Assembly: GCA_016859345.1 (NCBI GenBank)
Contig: CM029122.1
Location: 8,573,575-8,637,574 of the forward strand
Direction: 5' to 3'
Source of the DNA: Istiophorus platypterus
Lineage: Eukaryota; Chordata; Actinopteri; Istiophoriformes; Istiophoridae
DNA length: 64,000 nucleotides
Shown here: positions 1 through 14,287 of the stretch, piece by piece
Position numbering within the stretch: position 1 is the stretch's first letter
Layout of the letters: each line of letters begins with the position of its first letter
The notes under the pieces: model-generated
What the model saw: only the letters and a program-made list of their open reading frames with translations
Told to the model about the DNA's origin: nothing
Database searches by the model: none
Position numbers and translations under genes: made by a program

Positions 1-3000
1 CCATTTTCTCAGTCCACCGGGGGGCCTCCTACCACTTGGACATGCTGGAAAATCTTATTTTATACAACTAAAGTTATGAGTTTTAGGGTAAAATTTGAGC
101 TTGTTGCATTAAAATAACCATGTTTTAGTTTGGACAAATAACAAAGCAGTAAATATGTTTTTAAAAATAATGCTAAACTGGATACATTTTAAAACCAGCC
201 ATTTTTAGTGTGTGAAATGTGCCCTCGAGCTGCTCCGTTACAGTTTAGCGTCTTTGAGCTCATTTTTTTGCATGTACAGCCAACCAACTCCACTCTTGTC
301 CACAATGTTTCCAGCAGCTGCAAAAACATAAAACATTTTTCATAAGTTTACTGATTTGGTTATGGGCCCTCTGTGTATTTTTTGACAATTAGCAGTGCTA
401 TGGAGCAATGCTATTAAGGGTGGGTCCGTGTGTTGTTCTCAGGCACACAAACAAGGATGCATGCGCACAGGAGGATCCAGTTGAATCTGCATCCACTGGT
501 GTCTTTTCACGGATTTTAATTCAACTGCACACAAAATTTGCATCGGGTTTAAAAAACAATAACATAGGGTTCGTAACACATTTTGCAACGATATATATGA
601 ATATTTTTAAAAGTGATTTTGAACGCTACAAATAGTTGTAGGTTTTTGTTTTGTATATTTGGAGTGGGATGTGTTTGCAGATCCCGCTTGGGCCCCCAAA
701 GGCCTTGTTCAAGCCCTACTCTCATAGCATTATTTTTGGCTGCAGGCACCTGTTTAGTCAAAAAAAGCTCTAAAAGAGAACGACTGTACACGTCCTGCTC
801 AGCACCAAGACAGACAGAGACAGTTACTGTCTAGCTGGTAAACATAGCGGAGCATTTAGTCGCTAAAGAAACAGATATTTCCTTCAGGCGTTGGTAGAGA
901 CCAAAGATAGAGCAAAGAAGAGGACTAACATTCGGAACTGTAAAAGAGCAATTATTTATCAATCAACAATAGTCATATCAACTTAAGATGTTATGAAATG
1001 TCAGTGATGTGTTCACGACTCGTTTCTGTTGTCCCCAAAAGTGGCCCAAAAAAAAAAAAAGCAGTAACTACAGGTTTAACATGTAGCCATAATCATTCAC
1101 ACTATCAGACCCAGAACTGCGGCTCCAATGTGACTTTCTAGTGTTTTACTGTCTTAAAGAAATATCAAGAGGAGTTGGCCGCCCACAAGTCTCATTCATG
1201 AGTCAGATGCCTTTTCTTGAACAGCTCAGCTCAGATTATCCCCACGGCTACAGTCAGTGAAAGATAATGCAGTACAAGGGATGACATATGGAAAAATAGA
1301 GGAATATCTTATAGGAATTTGGGATGTTGAAAGAGGAGATAGATCTGATTGTATTTCTTCCTTTTATTGGCCTGAAAAGCTCTTAACCAAAGTTGTATCT
1401 TTATGAGCAAATTGTTCCATGTCATAATTGGAAGAAGTCGGGGTTTTTTGGGGGGGTTTGTTTGTTCGTTTGGGTTTTTTTGTTTGTTTTGTTTTTTGCT
1501 ATTCTTTAAGCCTCTGGTTCTCGTGGAACTTTCCTTTGATGATGTGTAAAGACCAGACTAATGAAACATCAGTCTGATGCGCATTTTTGTCAATGCGTCC
1601 TTTCAGAGCTGTAGACGTCACTTACACAAAGCAACACTTTGTGTGCCTGTCATTGCCAGGCAGCAGTTACTCTGCAGCCCGATAATGACTGGTACAAATC
1701 TGTGTGTTTTAGTTACAATTTTTTCTTCTCCGCTACACTAGCATGCAATGCAGAGTATGCTAAGATCCATCTCTGTTTGATATCTGGAGTCTGCCTCTTT
1801 TACTAGTAGATTTGTGACACACATTGATGCTCTCAAAGTTGCATGCCTTGATCCATGAATGATCATGATGTTATTTCTACCTTTTGGTGCCTTTTTTTGC
1901 TATTTATCGCGTTGGAAGATCCAGTCCATGAAAACAGGGGACATGTTAAACTAAACTCTTGTAAACACCAATCATGATTTCCCATTTTTATCCATAGTGC
2001 TCATCTTAGATTGGCCTCAACAAGTTTTGGTGTCATGGGAGTCAGCAATTTCTGATCAATCTCAATTGTAAAAAAGAGGGAGAGAAAGTAATTTCTGTGG
2101 ATTTCGACCATAATCCTTTGTGCCATCATCATGATGAAAATACTTTGTGCTAACAATAATTGAATTCAGTAAAAATGTCAGAGCGTAGATAAAAGCAAAG
2201 CTTCTTCCTCCTCCTGTGCTTAATTCTGCGGCAGCAGTTCAAACAGTCTCCTGACTTGCTGAATTTACCTCTCCCCGACTTTGTGTCTCCACGAGGAAAC
2301 ACAAGACTGTGGAGTGAATAGACTCCTGAAAAATGCGGCAGGCCTGTCGAGATGGGACTTTATTGTTGCCGCTGCAGGGAGCGGGCCATATTTTATCTGA
2401 AAAGCACCACTAGAACGTGAAGCTGTCAGTCCAGTCTTTTGTTTGTGGTCCATTCAACATCATTATCTCTCTTGCAGAGCTGTAATTACTGTATGGTGAA
2501 TAGCTTTCCAGAGCCCATCATTTCCTGCACTGTAAGCTTCTTGTTTTGTTCGTGTTACAACAGAGGAGCTCGGCTACTGTCAATATATTGATATTAACAA
2601 TTTTGACAGCAGCACTGGAGAAGGTTTTGTGCCTGTGCCATGTATATATAAAGAATGATAATGGACATCAATGAGAACTTTGGGGATGAAATAGCCCCGA
2701 CAGTCTCCGACATATCGAATAATTGACCCTCGCTGCACTTGTTGTGGAGAAAAGCATTGAAAAGCAGTGGGATATCAGCTGCACGCCATTCCCCCATAGG
2801 GGCTGACGTAAGCCTTTACAGTTGCTTTATGTGAAACAAGCTATCCCTCAGATTTTCTACTATCAGACTTCAAGTAATTTCATTTGGACTTTACGGTTGC
2901 AAATGGCTGAGTTCATCTTTCTAAGGCTTTTGCCCTCAAGTCCCAGGCGTACAGGACGTAGATACGCCAGCTGCTATCTTCTTCATACTTGACTGCAGGC

Positions 3001-3014
3001 CTTGGGGGAATGAA
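1..3014. other. Gene-free region, low-complexity tracts
   Basis: No reading frame here has codon structure, length or splice context that supports a gene. A T/G-rich tract of about 60 bases lies at 1442-1500 and a poly-A run near 1050. Base composition is AT-rich and ordinary for fish intergenic DNA. I see no RNA gene. Confidence 0.6.
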
Positions 3015-3068
3015 GCTGGAGCTGGAGCCGGAGCCGGAGCCGGAGCTGGAGCTGGAGCTGGAGCTGGA
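3015..3068. repeat. Hexanucleotide tandem repeat (GCTGGA/GCCGGA), 9 copies
   Basis: Nine head-to-tail copies of a six-base unit: two GCTGGA, three GCCGGA, four GCTGGA. The C/T variants form blocks, which suggests internal duplication rather than random decay. It is not in a supportable reading frame. Confidence 0.95.
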
Positions 3069-5261
3069 ACAGGGCGCCCCTTAGGGATTCCTGTAAAGCC
3101 CTCGCTACTAAATCATTTATTTGACAATTTGTTTGTTTTGGATGAATGCTCATCATTCATATTCACATTATGAAGGCGCCCCATGGAGAAGGGACTGAAG
3201 TTTCAATAACTTTCCCCTTTATATCCTTGTTAATTCACTAGAAATTGCAGAAGCGTTGCGACTGCTCCAGTGGACACAAAGCTGAATGAAAGATTTAACT
3301 TCTCAGGGGCAAAGGTAAATTATGTGCACTCTGTTGTATTTGATTAGTCACCTTGCCCGGTCTTACCATTCTCCCAATTAAAGTCTCTCTGTCCATATTC
3401 AAACTATAATCTCTGAGGAATTAACTTGCCTCAGATTACACTGTCTTTCCCTCTGTATGCTTTTCCTGCTGCTAAATTTGACCACAAATTCCATGGTTGG
3501 AAAAACAAAGTAATATATTCATACCACCAGTTGCCCCCTGGTCATATCCTCCTCCTCCTCCTTTATTGTCTGTTTGCAATCCAGCCATTACCTCTGCTCA
3601 TCATTAAACCCCGTTAAGTGCTCCAGAGATATACACAGGGCAAAACTGAGCTTATTAGAGGTTTTTTTTTTTTTTGTTTTTCAGCTTGTTAACTTACTAA
3701 TGGCCGGGATGTTTGCTCTGGGTCATCATGAAACCATAACTTACATCCGTTTGTCCCTAAACTCCATTTCATGCTCTCCTAAGCTGATACTTCATGTCCT
3801 CAGGAGGAGGCGATGCAATGCGGTTTGAGCAGAGGGGATCATTCCTGTGCCAAGCAGCATACATGTGCACATACCGTGTCTGTGTTGGAAAAACACTTTC
3901 AGGGAGAAAAAAAAAAAAACAGACCGATGGAAAAGTCACTGTAAGGGTTTTAAAGCCTTTAGATCCTTTAGACGCCTTCTGCTGAGGTACAAATTTCCTC
4001 CGCTTGTATCCTTCAGGTCAGACTGGATATAGTGTAGTAGAGGCACGCTATATTTAGAAGAGATGGCAGAGTTGTATACATCATTTACAATACTTACTAT
4101 CTCTCGCTCACATTTATGAATCAGGATCAAAGAGGAGATCAATACAAATTTCCGGCAATGTTTTTTAATATCTTTGATTTTCATTTCGTATTGAACTGGT
4201 AGGTTCGAGTTTACTCTTGTTTATATATTTGTTTCAATAAGCTTTTTTGTTGATTTAATTTATTGATCTCTCAATCAAGTGGTCAGTTACAAAGATGTTT
4301 ATTCATTTAAAGGAAAGGGGGGGGGGCTTGCTTAAATTTTGGTACTGCAGAACTACAAAAGTTATACAATATGTGATGAATAGTTTATCAATGAATACAT
4401 CAGATTCACATTTTCACTTTTTGCATTGCTTTCAACCACATTTCCATCTACATGATTTCCCTCATGTTTGACACGCTCTTCGTTATGAAATGTTATCATG
4501 TTAATTTTATTTTTTTTCTTTTCCTTGGGCACTGTGTCGTCTAAAGCCTCTTCTGCTTTCCTTCTCATTATTATACATTTCTATGGGGCTTCAAAATTCA
4601 TTTCCACCGCATTAAATCTTTATAGTCTTCATAGCCTCCTCGTTGTTGCCATGGTTACTATAGATGCAATGTTGCAGTCTTGGGAGCTCCTTTGATTTTC
4701 CTTCTTTAGTGAGATATTAACTGGTGTTTCTTTTTACTGCCAGACCCCAACCACCTTCTCTCCACTAACACCATCTACTGTAGTCACATCCTCGGCCGCC
4801 GGACAATCGGCAAAACCAAAACATCTTCCAGCTACAACTGAAATCTTTTCTGGTGATATTAATTGTTTTGGTGCAACATTCCCTTGGCTCTGTTCAAATT
4901 ATTTTTGAAAATAATCCCATTTATTTAATTAACAACAACAGTAAGCCAGGCAGATTTCTGTTTGGTTTTTTTTGATAAACACCAGCTTCTTATAATAATG
5001 GAAGCCACTTGAGGATGTTCATCTAAGCACGTTTCTCAAAACCACCGATTAAATTCCAAGGGCTTTGGCTCTTTATGGCTTCTAATGAATCACACTGGCT
5101 ATTTCCAGCTTTTCAGATCTCACTGGTGGTGGAAATACCTTGAGTGATATTTTCACCAAGCATGTTTCTCTCATATTCAAAACACAAATAAACTAAGCAC
5201 CAAACTCTTTTCACAGAACTCAAGTATTTTCTGCTTTAATCTGAGTTACTTTTGGTTCCTT
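3069..5261. other. Gene-free region
   Basis: Only short unsupported frames. It holds a (CCT)n stretch near 3550, poly-T near 3661, poly-A near 3907 and a G run near 4317. I recognise no coding or RNA feature. Confidence 0.55.
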
Positions 5262-5560
5262 TTAAAGGAATCATTCAATATCTTTGGAAATACACACATT
5301 CACCCTCTTGCCATGAGTTGCATGAGAATATTGATTCCCCTCTTATATCTGAACATTTAATACAAGACTACAGCCTAGAGCTGGTTATCTTAGCTCAGCA
5401 TAAAGACTGGAAACAAGCATAGACACAGAAAACAGACTGCCCCAAGCTAAAACAGTCCACCTACATATATATGCATATATATATATATATATATATAGCT
5501 GGAGGCTTACATTGATTGTACAGACATTAGAGGAGCAGCAATCTTCTCAATTAACTTTTA
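5262..5560 (+). mobile_element. Teleost non-autonomous repeat, 'CATAAAGACTGGAAAC' family
   Basis: The segment begins with TTAAAGGAATCATTCAATAT and continues through a block resembling 'GGAAATAC...CTTGCC.TGAGTTG' and 'TTAGCTCAGCATAAAGACTG', a pattern I recognise as an abundant dispersed repeat of percomorph genomes. Two relatives in this window (14288-14651 and 49594-49751) share the same end and the same core, in the opposite orientation for the core. The right boundary is approximate, and a TA microsatellite has expanded inside it. No coding capacity is visible. Confidence 0.6.
5475..5497. repeat. (AT)n microsatellite
   Basis: An uninterrupted alternating A/T run of 23 bases inside the dispersed repeat copy. 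Confidence 0.95.
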
Positions 5561-8500
5561 GCAATATTAAGTGTACTTAAAGTTGTGCAAGGTGATAAAA
5601 GTCATGGAATTTAAAACTGACTGTGCATTACTTACTACTAAGCTTTGCAGTAACAGCACATTTTCTCCATTAAAAAAGTGTGACTGTTTTATGGCAGAGC
5701 AAGGAAAACTAAAGATGGATCAGCTGATATCGTTTAGTTGTGTCTGCGTGTTGTCTGACATCTTTCTTTTCTGTGTTCATTAATCCTCCCCTGCCCTTTA
5801 GTAATCTCCCCCAGCCAGCCTGATTTCCTGAAAGAGGAGTGGCAGCTGTTGACATCTAGTATGAGACAGATTTAACTCTGATTTGAGAGGGCTCATTTTT
5901 TTTTTTTTTCGAACTGTAGGTCATGCCAAAGCAGATATCTGCTGATTCACCAGCTGGATGCACAGCTGCCATGGGCCGCATTTCCTCCAAAACACCACTG
6001 ACGACAAAACCCTTTTCCAATCTAATAAGTAATCAATACCCCTAATATGCTATCCCATCTGGCCTTACCCTGCCTTGCATTGGGTCAATGGCTGCTCGGA
6101 TAGGGGGAGATTACCTGGCTAAGTGAGCAGGATGAGGCAGAAGATCCACCCTGGGCGAGATGGGTTGCTTAACTCGGTCCTGTAGGGTTTGGGCTGGTGG
6201 GAGGCTGATGGGTAAAACCTGTCCTCCTCTCCTTCTTCCCTGGGAGATCAGAGCACAGCTGGGACACATCTGCTCTCTGGTAAGAATGAAGAAGGAACAA
6301 ACACAAGACACAATAGATCCTCTCCTTATTCTTTAGATATTACTAAACAGCATTATAACTGCTCCTAGGCACTGATGAGTGTCAGTTACTCTCCTTAGTC
6401 TCTGACATTAATATTAAGCAATTACATAATTTCTTTATTTTATAACTGTTCTTTTGCCCTAATGGCATTGCAGGAGAATGGAGCCAAGCTGACAGGCAAG
6501 TAGCTGACGGCTCCTATTATAGTACCTGTAATTTAAATCAGCATAAATGCCTTATCACAGTCCAATGAAAAAAGCCGACTGCCGAACACATGATATCATT
6601 GTGCACTGCTGATAATGCAGCAGGATTTGGCCCTGGATGACTCACTGTAATGAATCAGAACCCACCTCTGGATTTCAAAGTCATATCTGTGACTTATCAC
6701 GCTACTGTTCTTAAACTATATTTCATGGTTGAATGTGTGAAGAGTTTCTCCAGTTGAAATGATTCCTTTAATCACCAAAGGATATCCTGTGAGACATGCT
6801 CAAATAGAAGAAAATTAAATTTTACCTCCCAGATTACAAGGGCTCTCTTGCATTGGAAATTTGCTGAGTTTCATAAGATAACATAAAGATGCCCCCACCA
6901 CTTGAAAAGAATGTGCAGGACTACTAAATTGACTTTGAAATTATAGTAACAAAACATTGCTGCTGTTAATCTTTGCCGATAGTAATATTTTAGGGTGGCA
7001 AAACAAAAAACACACACACACAAACACAAAAGAGGAAATGAAACAACATAATTGCTTACAACACCCTGAGAGAATTGTTCTTGGGAACAGATGCTGATCA
7101 TTAGGTCTCAGTAAATTCAATTCACTTCCACACCAATTCAAGCATGCATTAATTGTAAGGCTTGAACTGCAAAGCACAGGGACCAGTCCATTAGGAGTTG
7201 ATATCGTTTTGGGCTCTAAACACCAACTGTCTCCTCTAAATCGAGTTACAAACATTTATACAATGCCAGGGCTCAATCAGTACCCCATACTAAGGTGAAC
7301 CATGCTACAAGGAGCTTTATACACATCCTAGCACCAGACAAACAACAACAAAGGATGCTGACCAGAGAGTGTTCAGCATCAAAGCAGATTTGGCTGGCAC
7401 ACACACACACAAATGTAATTGCATGAATGCAGCATAATGTATACAGTATGTTACTGAGGGTCAGGGAGATCGCGTCACAAGAGGATGCCGTGAAGGTTTG
7501 ACTGAGATACCTGATGTGAGTTTATCTCTGCATAAAGACACAGAGGGTTACGTATGAAAACATTTACTTATTCTTTCTGAAGAAAAAGTATATATGTGAT
7601 TGCGTTTTCATGCATTTCCTATTATATATTATACTATGACATTTTTAGAAAATATGTTTAATTGCTATAAGACTGGGAGCAGGGAAGCCCAGCCTGAATC
7701 TGTCCAAAAGATTAAAAAAAGAAAGAAAAAATCAGGAAAAAAATTAAAGAGTGAGCAAAGAAGGAACAGTATCTTATAAAGTGACCTTTGTAGGACACTA
7801 AAAAAAACTAAATAAGCTAGATAAGATGGATTTAACAGCTAATAGTAACATTTAGCCTTAGTCTTAGGGAGCTACCTAGAGTGAAATTTGGCCAAGCAGG
7901 TTGCTAATATTACGGTAAGCAAAGAAGTAGCAAGAAGTTTCTATTCTACTGTGTTTTCTGGTAAGAACGATACAGTATTATTTCCTGTCCATTTTGGCAG
8001 AGGAGTTATGATTGCCAGCATTTGAGTCCTCTGTTAACACTCAGATCAAAAAGAGGTTAATGAAATTTTAATCACTAAAAACTGCAAAAGAACTACAGTC
8101 CCTACGCTCTGGGGGATCTAAACAGGAAGTTTGATGTTGCCATGGATTCGCTCAGTTAAAGTGCGGGCTATGACTTGAGCCTTGTTTTGTTTTATCCCAT
8201 ACTTCTTTAAATTTTTGTCAAATTGGCACCGGTAAGAGCGCGCCGAGGTCGCCGCCACCAGTTCCCATTTCAAATGTATCCATGGATGAACAGACAGCTA
8301 TCAGCTATATTACTTTTATGCTGAAGAGTACTTAGAATGTGGTGATTCTCAGGAAGATTTCTGGTTTGTCATTTTTCCTGTGCAAATTTAGGGACATTTC
8401 TTGCAACAGAAATTGGAGATAATAATATCCTCGGAATATATACGTCACTCGAAATCTAGATATGTGTGTATCATGTCTATGTGTTCAGATTTGACGGAGT

Positions 8501-9334
8501 TATGACTTTGAGAAGGGGTAGAGTTTTTGACAAAAACTATGACAGTCAGGCTATAAGGATTTTAAAGTAACTCCATGAGCTGTGTGTCACCACTGCTGCT
8601 TCTTTATACCACGGCTCTGAATAACTTGAAGACATCGAGTTTTAATTTGGACTATTTCCTCGGTCCCAAAGAAATGGAGTAAACTAAAAGTATCTACATA
8701 GCCAGCTAAATTTAGAAAGAATCAGAAAATAGCTTTTCGTGATTTGGGGTAGACTGATACTTTATAGAAATACAGCCACAGGGTGCTTAAAAATTCCCTT
8801 TATGAATGCGGTGTCATATAGTAGCAACATCAAAGTGCTGCATAGTTGAACAAATATCTCCAACTTGCCACATCTGCGTCTACCGTGAAGTGTAAAGTGT
8901 ACAGTAAAGCAAACGCTCCCCTGTAGTCGCAGGCGTGCAGATGATGCTCACTGCTTATTGTCACATCTACATGAGCGCTGTCTGTGTCTCTCTCCCGCGG
9001 GAGACACTTTTCTCTGTGAGACGCCAGGGGTGGTTGCATCCGGTGGAACTTCGCGTCCATCCGTTTGACTGGTGCTTTTGATCAGAGAGCGAAATCACGT
9101 CCTCCAAGTCCCACTCGGGTGAGAGGAGAACAACAAAGGCAAGAACAGAGGCCAGATGTGAGTAATGAGGAAAGGAACATGGTGGTGTCTCAGTAGTAGA
9201 CGACTGTATGGTGCAGAATATAAAAACTCGGCTGTTTCCATAGATCTAAGGGACCTGAAAACAGTGGCAGCTGATGAGACGCGATTGATTCCCAATAGAG
9301 CTTAAAGAAAGAAGCACAGAGAGAAAAGCTGGTC
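5561..9334. other. Gene-free region
   Basis: No supportable gene. Short CA runs occur near 7010 and 7398. A local GC-rich patch near 8230-8262 stands out from the AT-rich surroundings, but I see no splice-linked frame or promoter pattern that gives it meaning. Confidence 0.5.
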
Positions 9335-9500
9335 TCGGATGGTGGTTCCCAACTTTTCTGGCTTGCGACCTTTTAAAAATGAACCTGTATGTGTCCACTT
9401 GCAGCCCTTTGACACAGGTTACATACCGTGGAGCCCCGAAACTGAAAAAAAGCAATAAAAGGTTATCTGATGAGAGACAGATAGAACTGAACACATCAGT
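9335..9500. mobile_element. Possible hAT-like DNA transposon remnant
   Basis: The stretch 'GTGGTTCCCAACTTTTCTGG' followed by 'CTTGCGACC' resembles the start of vertebrate hAT-derived (Charlie/MER5-like) repeats, which typically read 'GTGGTTCTCAACC...GACCC'. No partner terminal repeat was found, so boundaries and family are uncertain. Confidence 0.3.
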
Positions 9501-12500
9501 AAATAATACAGTGAGTTAAATAATGAAAGTGGAGAATAAGAAAATCAGCTTTTACTCTTTTACTCATGCTCCAATAAACTGAAAATATAATCAAATTTTA
9601 CTCCTTAGTTTTTCTATTTTTTGGGATCTTGGTAAACATTTAGTCATTTATCTGTTCCCTATTTTTTCCACAAGAACGTTCGAGATGGAAATTGTAAGCA
9701 AACAGTAACTGAGAGTACTTGTGTTGCTAACTAGCTGATGTGAAAACACTGATAGCTAAACACACCGAGCAGTCGCCTTTTCAGTTCGATATCTAGCTGC
9801 GGCTCATGTTCTTTGTAAAAATACACCAGCCAGTGCAGGTAATGTTCGTCATTCACATACTATGTACTGCCAGTGAAAACAAACTCCTCTTACAATAGCC
9901 AAAACCTTTTAGCTCATGTCAGTCACCTTGCGACCACTCAGATTTACGCTGTGACCCCATATGGTCTCCGGAACCCTTGGTTTAACCGCTGGTCCGGTAA
10001 ATTATCTACAGTACATACACTGTATGTAGGGCAGAGAATGAGAAGACATCAAAGTACAAGTTTCAGCCCTATTTTAAATAGCTGGAAGTAGCTTTGAAAG
10101 TGAAATTAAAACAATTAAACTCAGATTCAAGGATATTTTCCAAAACACCCAGTTAGGTTAACACTTCTAACACTCCTGAAAACTGAATAAGCAGCTGGGA
10201 TATTGTTGGTATTTTCTGCCACCCTGGCGTCACGTGACCTTTACAATTCCAGAAAAAAATCTCCCCCTCAGTGACAGAGGTGTCATTTAAATGTCACCTG
10301 TCTCAGTGTGATCAGCGCTTCGTGGCAAAAAAGGAATGCAGCGAGTAGAAGTCCTCAGACCACCTGTCGCGCTGTCGTCACCAGCCACAATCAAAGCGAT
10401 CTGTCCGCATCAGTGAAAAACAGTTATTTACAGCCAGGCAACGTCTTCCTGGGTCATCATTAAACCTGGATTTAAGAGATTTAACTCAGCGAGTAGGAAA
10501 AAATAAAAAATCAAACAAACCCTGTGCTAAACAAGTAACAGTCAAGAAGCACATTTATAAGATAAAAGAATTTATCCTGGCTCTGGGAACAGAAGCCCGT
10601 GGAATAAAGAGTAAAGATCCATCTGGTAACATTTTGCCGGTGCTCTTAAATCTTTCACCTCCCTTCATCTCATCAAATCCACCGCTTGAATTCGATCCAG
10701 GATGAAGTGATGAAAGGCGACAATGCCTTATCACACTAAACCAAGGTATTTTTCTTTGCCACAATCTCATATAGGATTTTACGGCCTGCTCCCACTTTAC
10801 CTAATAATGAACTCTTAGCAGAGATTAAAGTTTTGACGCCACGGTTCTGGCTGCTGGTAAAACACGGCCGTCGTATTAGCTCTGACTTCAGTGGGGCTTT
10901 GAATGTAGCGATCGGTGTTATAACAGCAGTTCATCATAGTCAAGCAGTTCACTGGTTTCCCCATCGGCCATACGACTGTCTGGCAGAGCCAAGATAGTTT
11001 TCTGATGCTCTGTGTGCTCTCGGGGATCAGAGTGAGTGGCTTTTTTGTTAACACAAAAAAATACAATATCTGAGTGAACACAAAAGTGATATTTGACTGC
11101 AGACTATTGAGCTCTCTGCACTAATGGCAGAGACTGATGCACATTTAAAAGTTTCTCTGTTAGAGTTGAGGCAGTGCTTTGTTTGAGAATGCCAGGCACC
11201 ATGTCGTGCCCTGGGTGACTCGGGAAACCCACTGAGGTCTTGACTGAGTGGCACCAATTTTCTATGTTATAATAGGTACGACTTGATCGTATACTCCAAA
11301 TGTAATGATTTTTCATTCGGTATAATTAGATAATGAACCCCCCCCCAAAGTAAAGTCAAAAGAAAAGGCTAAGATCTAAGGTGTTCAGTCTCCTCTATCA
11401 AGATGATTCAAAGGAATTTTCCTGCTTTTATTTCTCATTTATTTTTTTTCTCAATAGTTCAAGACAGTATGACACATGACAACATCTACAGTAACAGCAA
11501 CTCATCTTAGACCAAATTACATAACAAATGGAACAAATCTGGGTCTGTAAAAAGTGGCTTGTCGATAAAATAAAACATATATATGAATACTAAGAAAATG
11601 GGGCATCACATTCTTATCTTAAAGATAAGATAAGATGTTTTCATTTGAAATTATACTTTTTCTTATTTGTGTACATTTTTGAGACCATAACAATGAGACC
11701 ATATCAAATACATTTCACAGAAATTCATAGTAAAAGATTAAAATGTAAAAGCATTATCAAAGAGTAAGGCTGGTGTTATTTTATATTTTTATAAACCAGT
11801 AATGCGTTAGTCTGTCTCTCAGTACTCTCTGGCTGAGCCCCAAGCACATTCATTCTGCCTGAAAATATAAATCTTAAAAAAAACTGATTACAAATATATC
11901 ATTCTGCAAAATCCTGCAAAAACTCTGCCCTGTGCATGATTGTGGCAGCGGCTATATGGGACGTGCCATTCAGATATATTTTAAAAAGTTGCTCTCTGGT
12001 GTGAAGCTTCTCTAGCATCAAAATAACCCCAGTGATGCCTGCCAGAACATACAGTCTAAGCTTTGCCCCAAGGTTGAAGCTCCAGTGGCAGAACATTAGA
12101 TTCGGATCCTCTGTCAAACGTAAAACTCGTCTCCCTGCATCTCCACCTAAAGCCACAGCATTGTTTAGGTGATATATTTGCATTTTTTTTTCATTAAAAT
12201 AAAAAAAAACAACAAGCACAGACGATAAGCTTTTATAGCTTCATCCATATGCTTGGTAACCAAAAAAAGCCGTGTCATATATGTTAATTGCCAAAACAAA
12301 AGAGGGCTCATGTGCACCCTTGCACATTTGAAAATGAAAAGCCGTCTGCAGTGAATGAAGCTCATTCGACCTAGTTATTTAATCAAGCCGTAACCTGTAA
12401 ACAAGTCCTGCAGAGGAGGCGGACATCTGTCAGAAAAGACTCAAGCAGATGTTAGATGTTTGGCTTTTACAAAGCTACTGTTTCTATAGCGCTGCACACT

Positions 12501-14287
12501 GCATCATCACTGCATTGTCCTTGTTCCTGATCATGGGAACAATCATTGCTATGATCATATATTATTCCACAGACTTCCTGAAAAGCTCATGCTACAGTTT
12601 TGCACTGCTGGCAGCACCTCTGTCTTTTTTAATGCTGGGGCTTTGATGAATATCTCCTACCTGTCTGCTGGCCTGCCAGCCTGATGTAACTCCTCAGAGA
12701 GACCTGTTCTTTTTTACTTGATGAAAGGGCGAAAATTAAAGGGAAGAACTGCCCAAAAGAAGCATAATCCACCTGTACTGTGTCCCGGTTGGCTGATATT
12801 GATTTAGTGTGGGTTACAGAATATCTGTAGGGGCTTACATCAACTCCTCCAGTGTTTATTCTCCTGCTAAAAACTGAGGATTGTCAGACAGCCAGTGTGC
12901 AGATGAGAAATGCAGCAAAGCTCAAAGCAAGCTGGATGAAATCACCTGTGAAATTCTCTGTACAGAATAGGGTTTTTTTTTTCCTACCTGTTCTTGCTTT
13001 GAATCTGGTATGACAGATACAGACATTTATTCATTTTTATCTGAACACCACAGCTGTCTCGGTGGTTGTATCAGCTTCTGAGAGACTCATATCCTCTTAA
13101 TGTTTCCTCATTTTTATCTATTATACTTTGCAATAACACGCAATATCCGTGCCTTTGCTTTTTTAATTTTAACCAATGCAAATTCTAGATTAATGTAGAG
13201 AGGGGTAGGGAAAGGTGATGGTAGGATAATTGGTCTAACTTTTCTAGCCCTGCACGATTCAACAGTATATTTTATTTTTTCATGTGTTTATTTAGAAGCA
13301 GAAGGAAGAATGGGAATTCAATAAAAAACAATAGAGAAAAAAACACAGAGGTTTGTGCAGAAATATGAGGCCTGAATGAAGAATAAAGCCCATTACGACT
13401 GCTATATATTGTTCACTGGGTTCAGATGTAACTCAACATTTTAAGGTTTACTATGAATGACAATCCCTTGCGGTTTGTGTAGTTTTGTGGTATGTGTATT
13501 TTTAGTGGAGAGGTCAGTGTTCGCAGTAGTCCTCCTATAAAAGAGAAAAACTGTGGTGGAAGTTCCCAGGAAAATATATCAAATATAACCACAGTATATC
13601 CTCACATACTATTCTATATAGCTAGAGACAGGGTAATGATTGTGTTTGAATATTTTCTGTAAGTGCAGTTTGTGTTTAAAGAAGTATTTGAGTATTACTC
13701 CGTAAAGCGAAGACTGTACTTGTTCAAATACAAATAATGCCCTTGGAGTATTTTCAACACAATTATTGTTGGACTGTGTTCCTTTTAGACTGCAAATAAC
13801 CCATTTGCATCTGTTGGCTTTTGTGGAAAATTATGTCCTCAGCGTTCTGCCCAAGAGAAATGTGCAAACTCAAACAAAACAGAGAAAAATGGTTTTTCTT
13901 AATCACACAATAATGATATGCTTTAGAGTGCTTCATTGCCTGAAATTCAAGCCAGCCTTTCAAAGTCGGTTGTACTTTCAGAGGAATTAGGAAGAGTTTG
14001 GCAGCATAACATGACTAAAGGTATTTGTAATCAGTGCCAAAAGAATAATTTGAGAATTGTAGCTGCCCACATTACAAGAATGGGCTTTTTTTTTCAATAT
14101 ATGCTTTATTGTATTTTCCAGAACACTTTTAATCTATAAAATCATCTCTTAAAGTCCATATGTACAGTAAATTCATTGATCCAATTCATTGAAAAAGCCT
14201 TTGCAGTATAGTGTAGATGGGTCTGAGCTCCACATTTAAGTAACTACCTTGACTAGCTACCTGACCAATTTATTCCAGTGAATTTGA
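9501..14287. other. Gene-free region
   Basis: No supportable gene. It contains the GATA palindrome listed separately and poly-A or poly-T runs. A 65-codon hydrophobic frame at 12449-12646 has no other support. Confidence 0.5.
11612..11634. promoter_or_regulatory. Palindromic cluster of GATA motifs
   Basis: Arms TCTTATCTT and AAGATAAGA face each other around one base, and a further AGATAAG follows directly. This gives three WGATAR-type sites in 23 bases. Function is inferred from motif density only; short AT-rich palindromes also arise by chance. Confidence 0.3.

Noticed and set aside
43..5200. Possible coding exons in the left gene-free region
   Set aside because: No frame of useful length with matching splice sites and no family resemblance.
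12449..12646. 65-codon hydrophobic frame that looks like a small membrane protein
   Set aside because: Hydrophobicity follows from T-rich DNA; no promoter, splice link or family resemblance.
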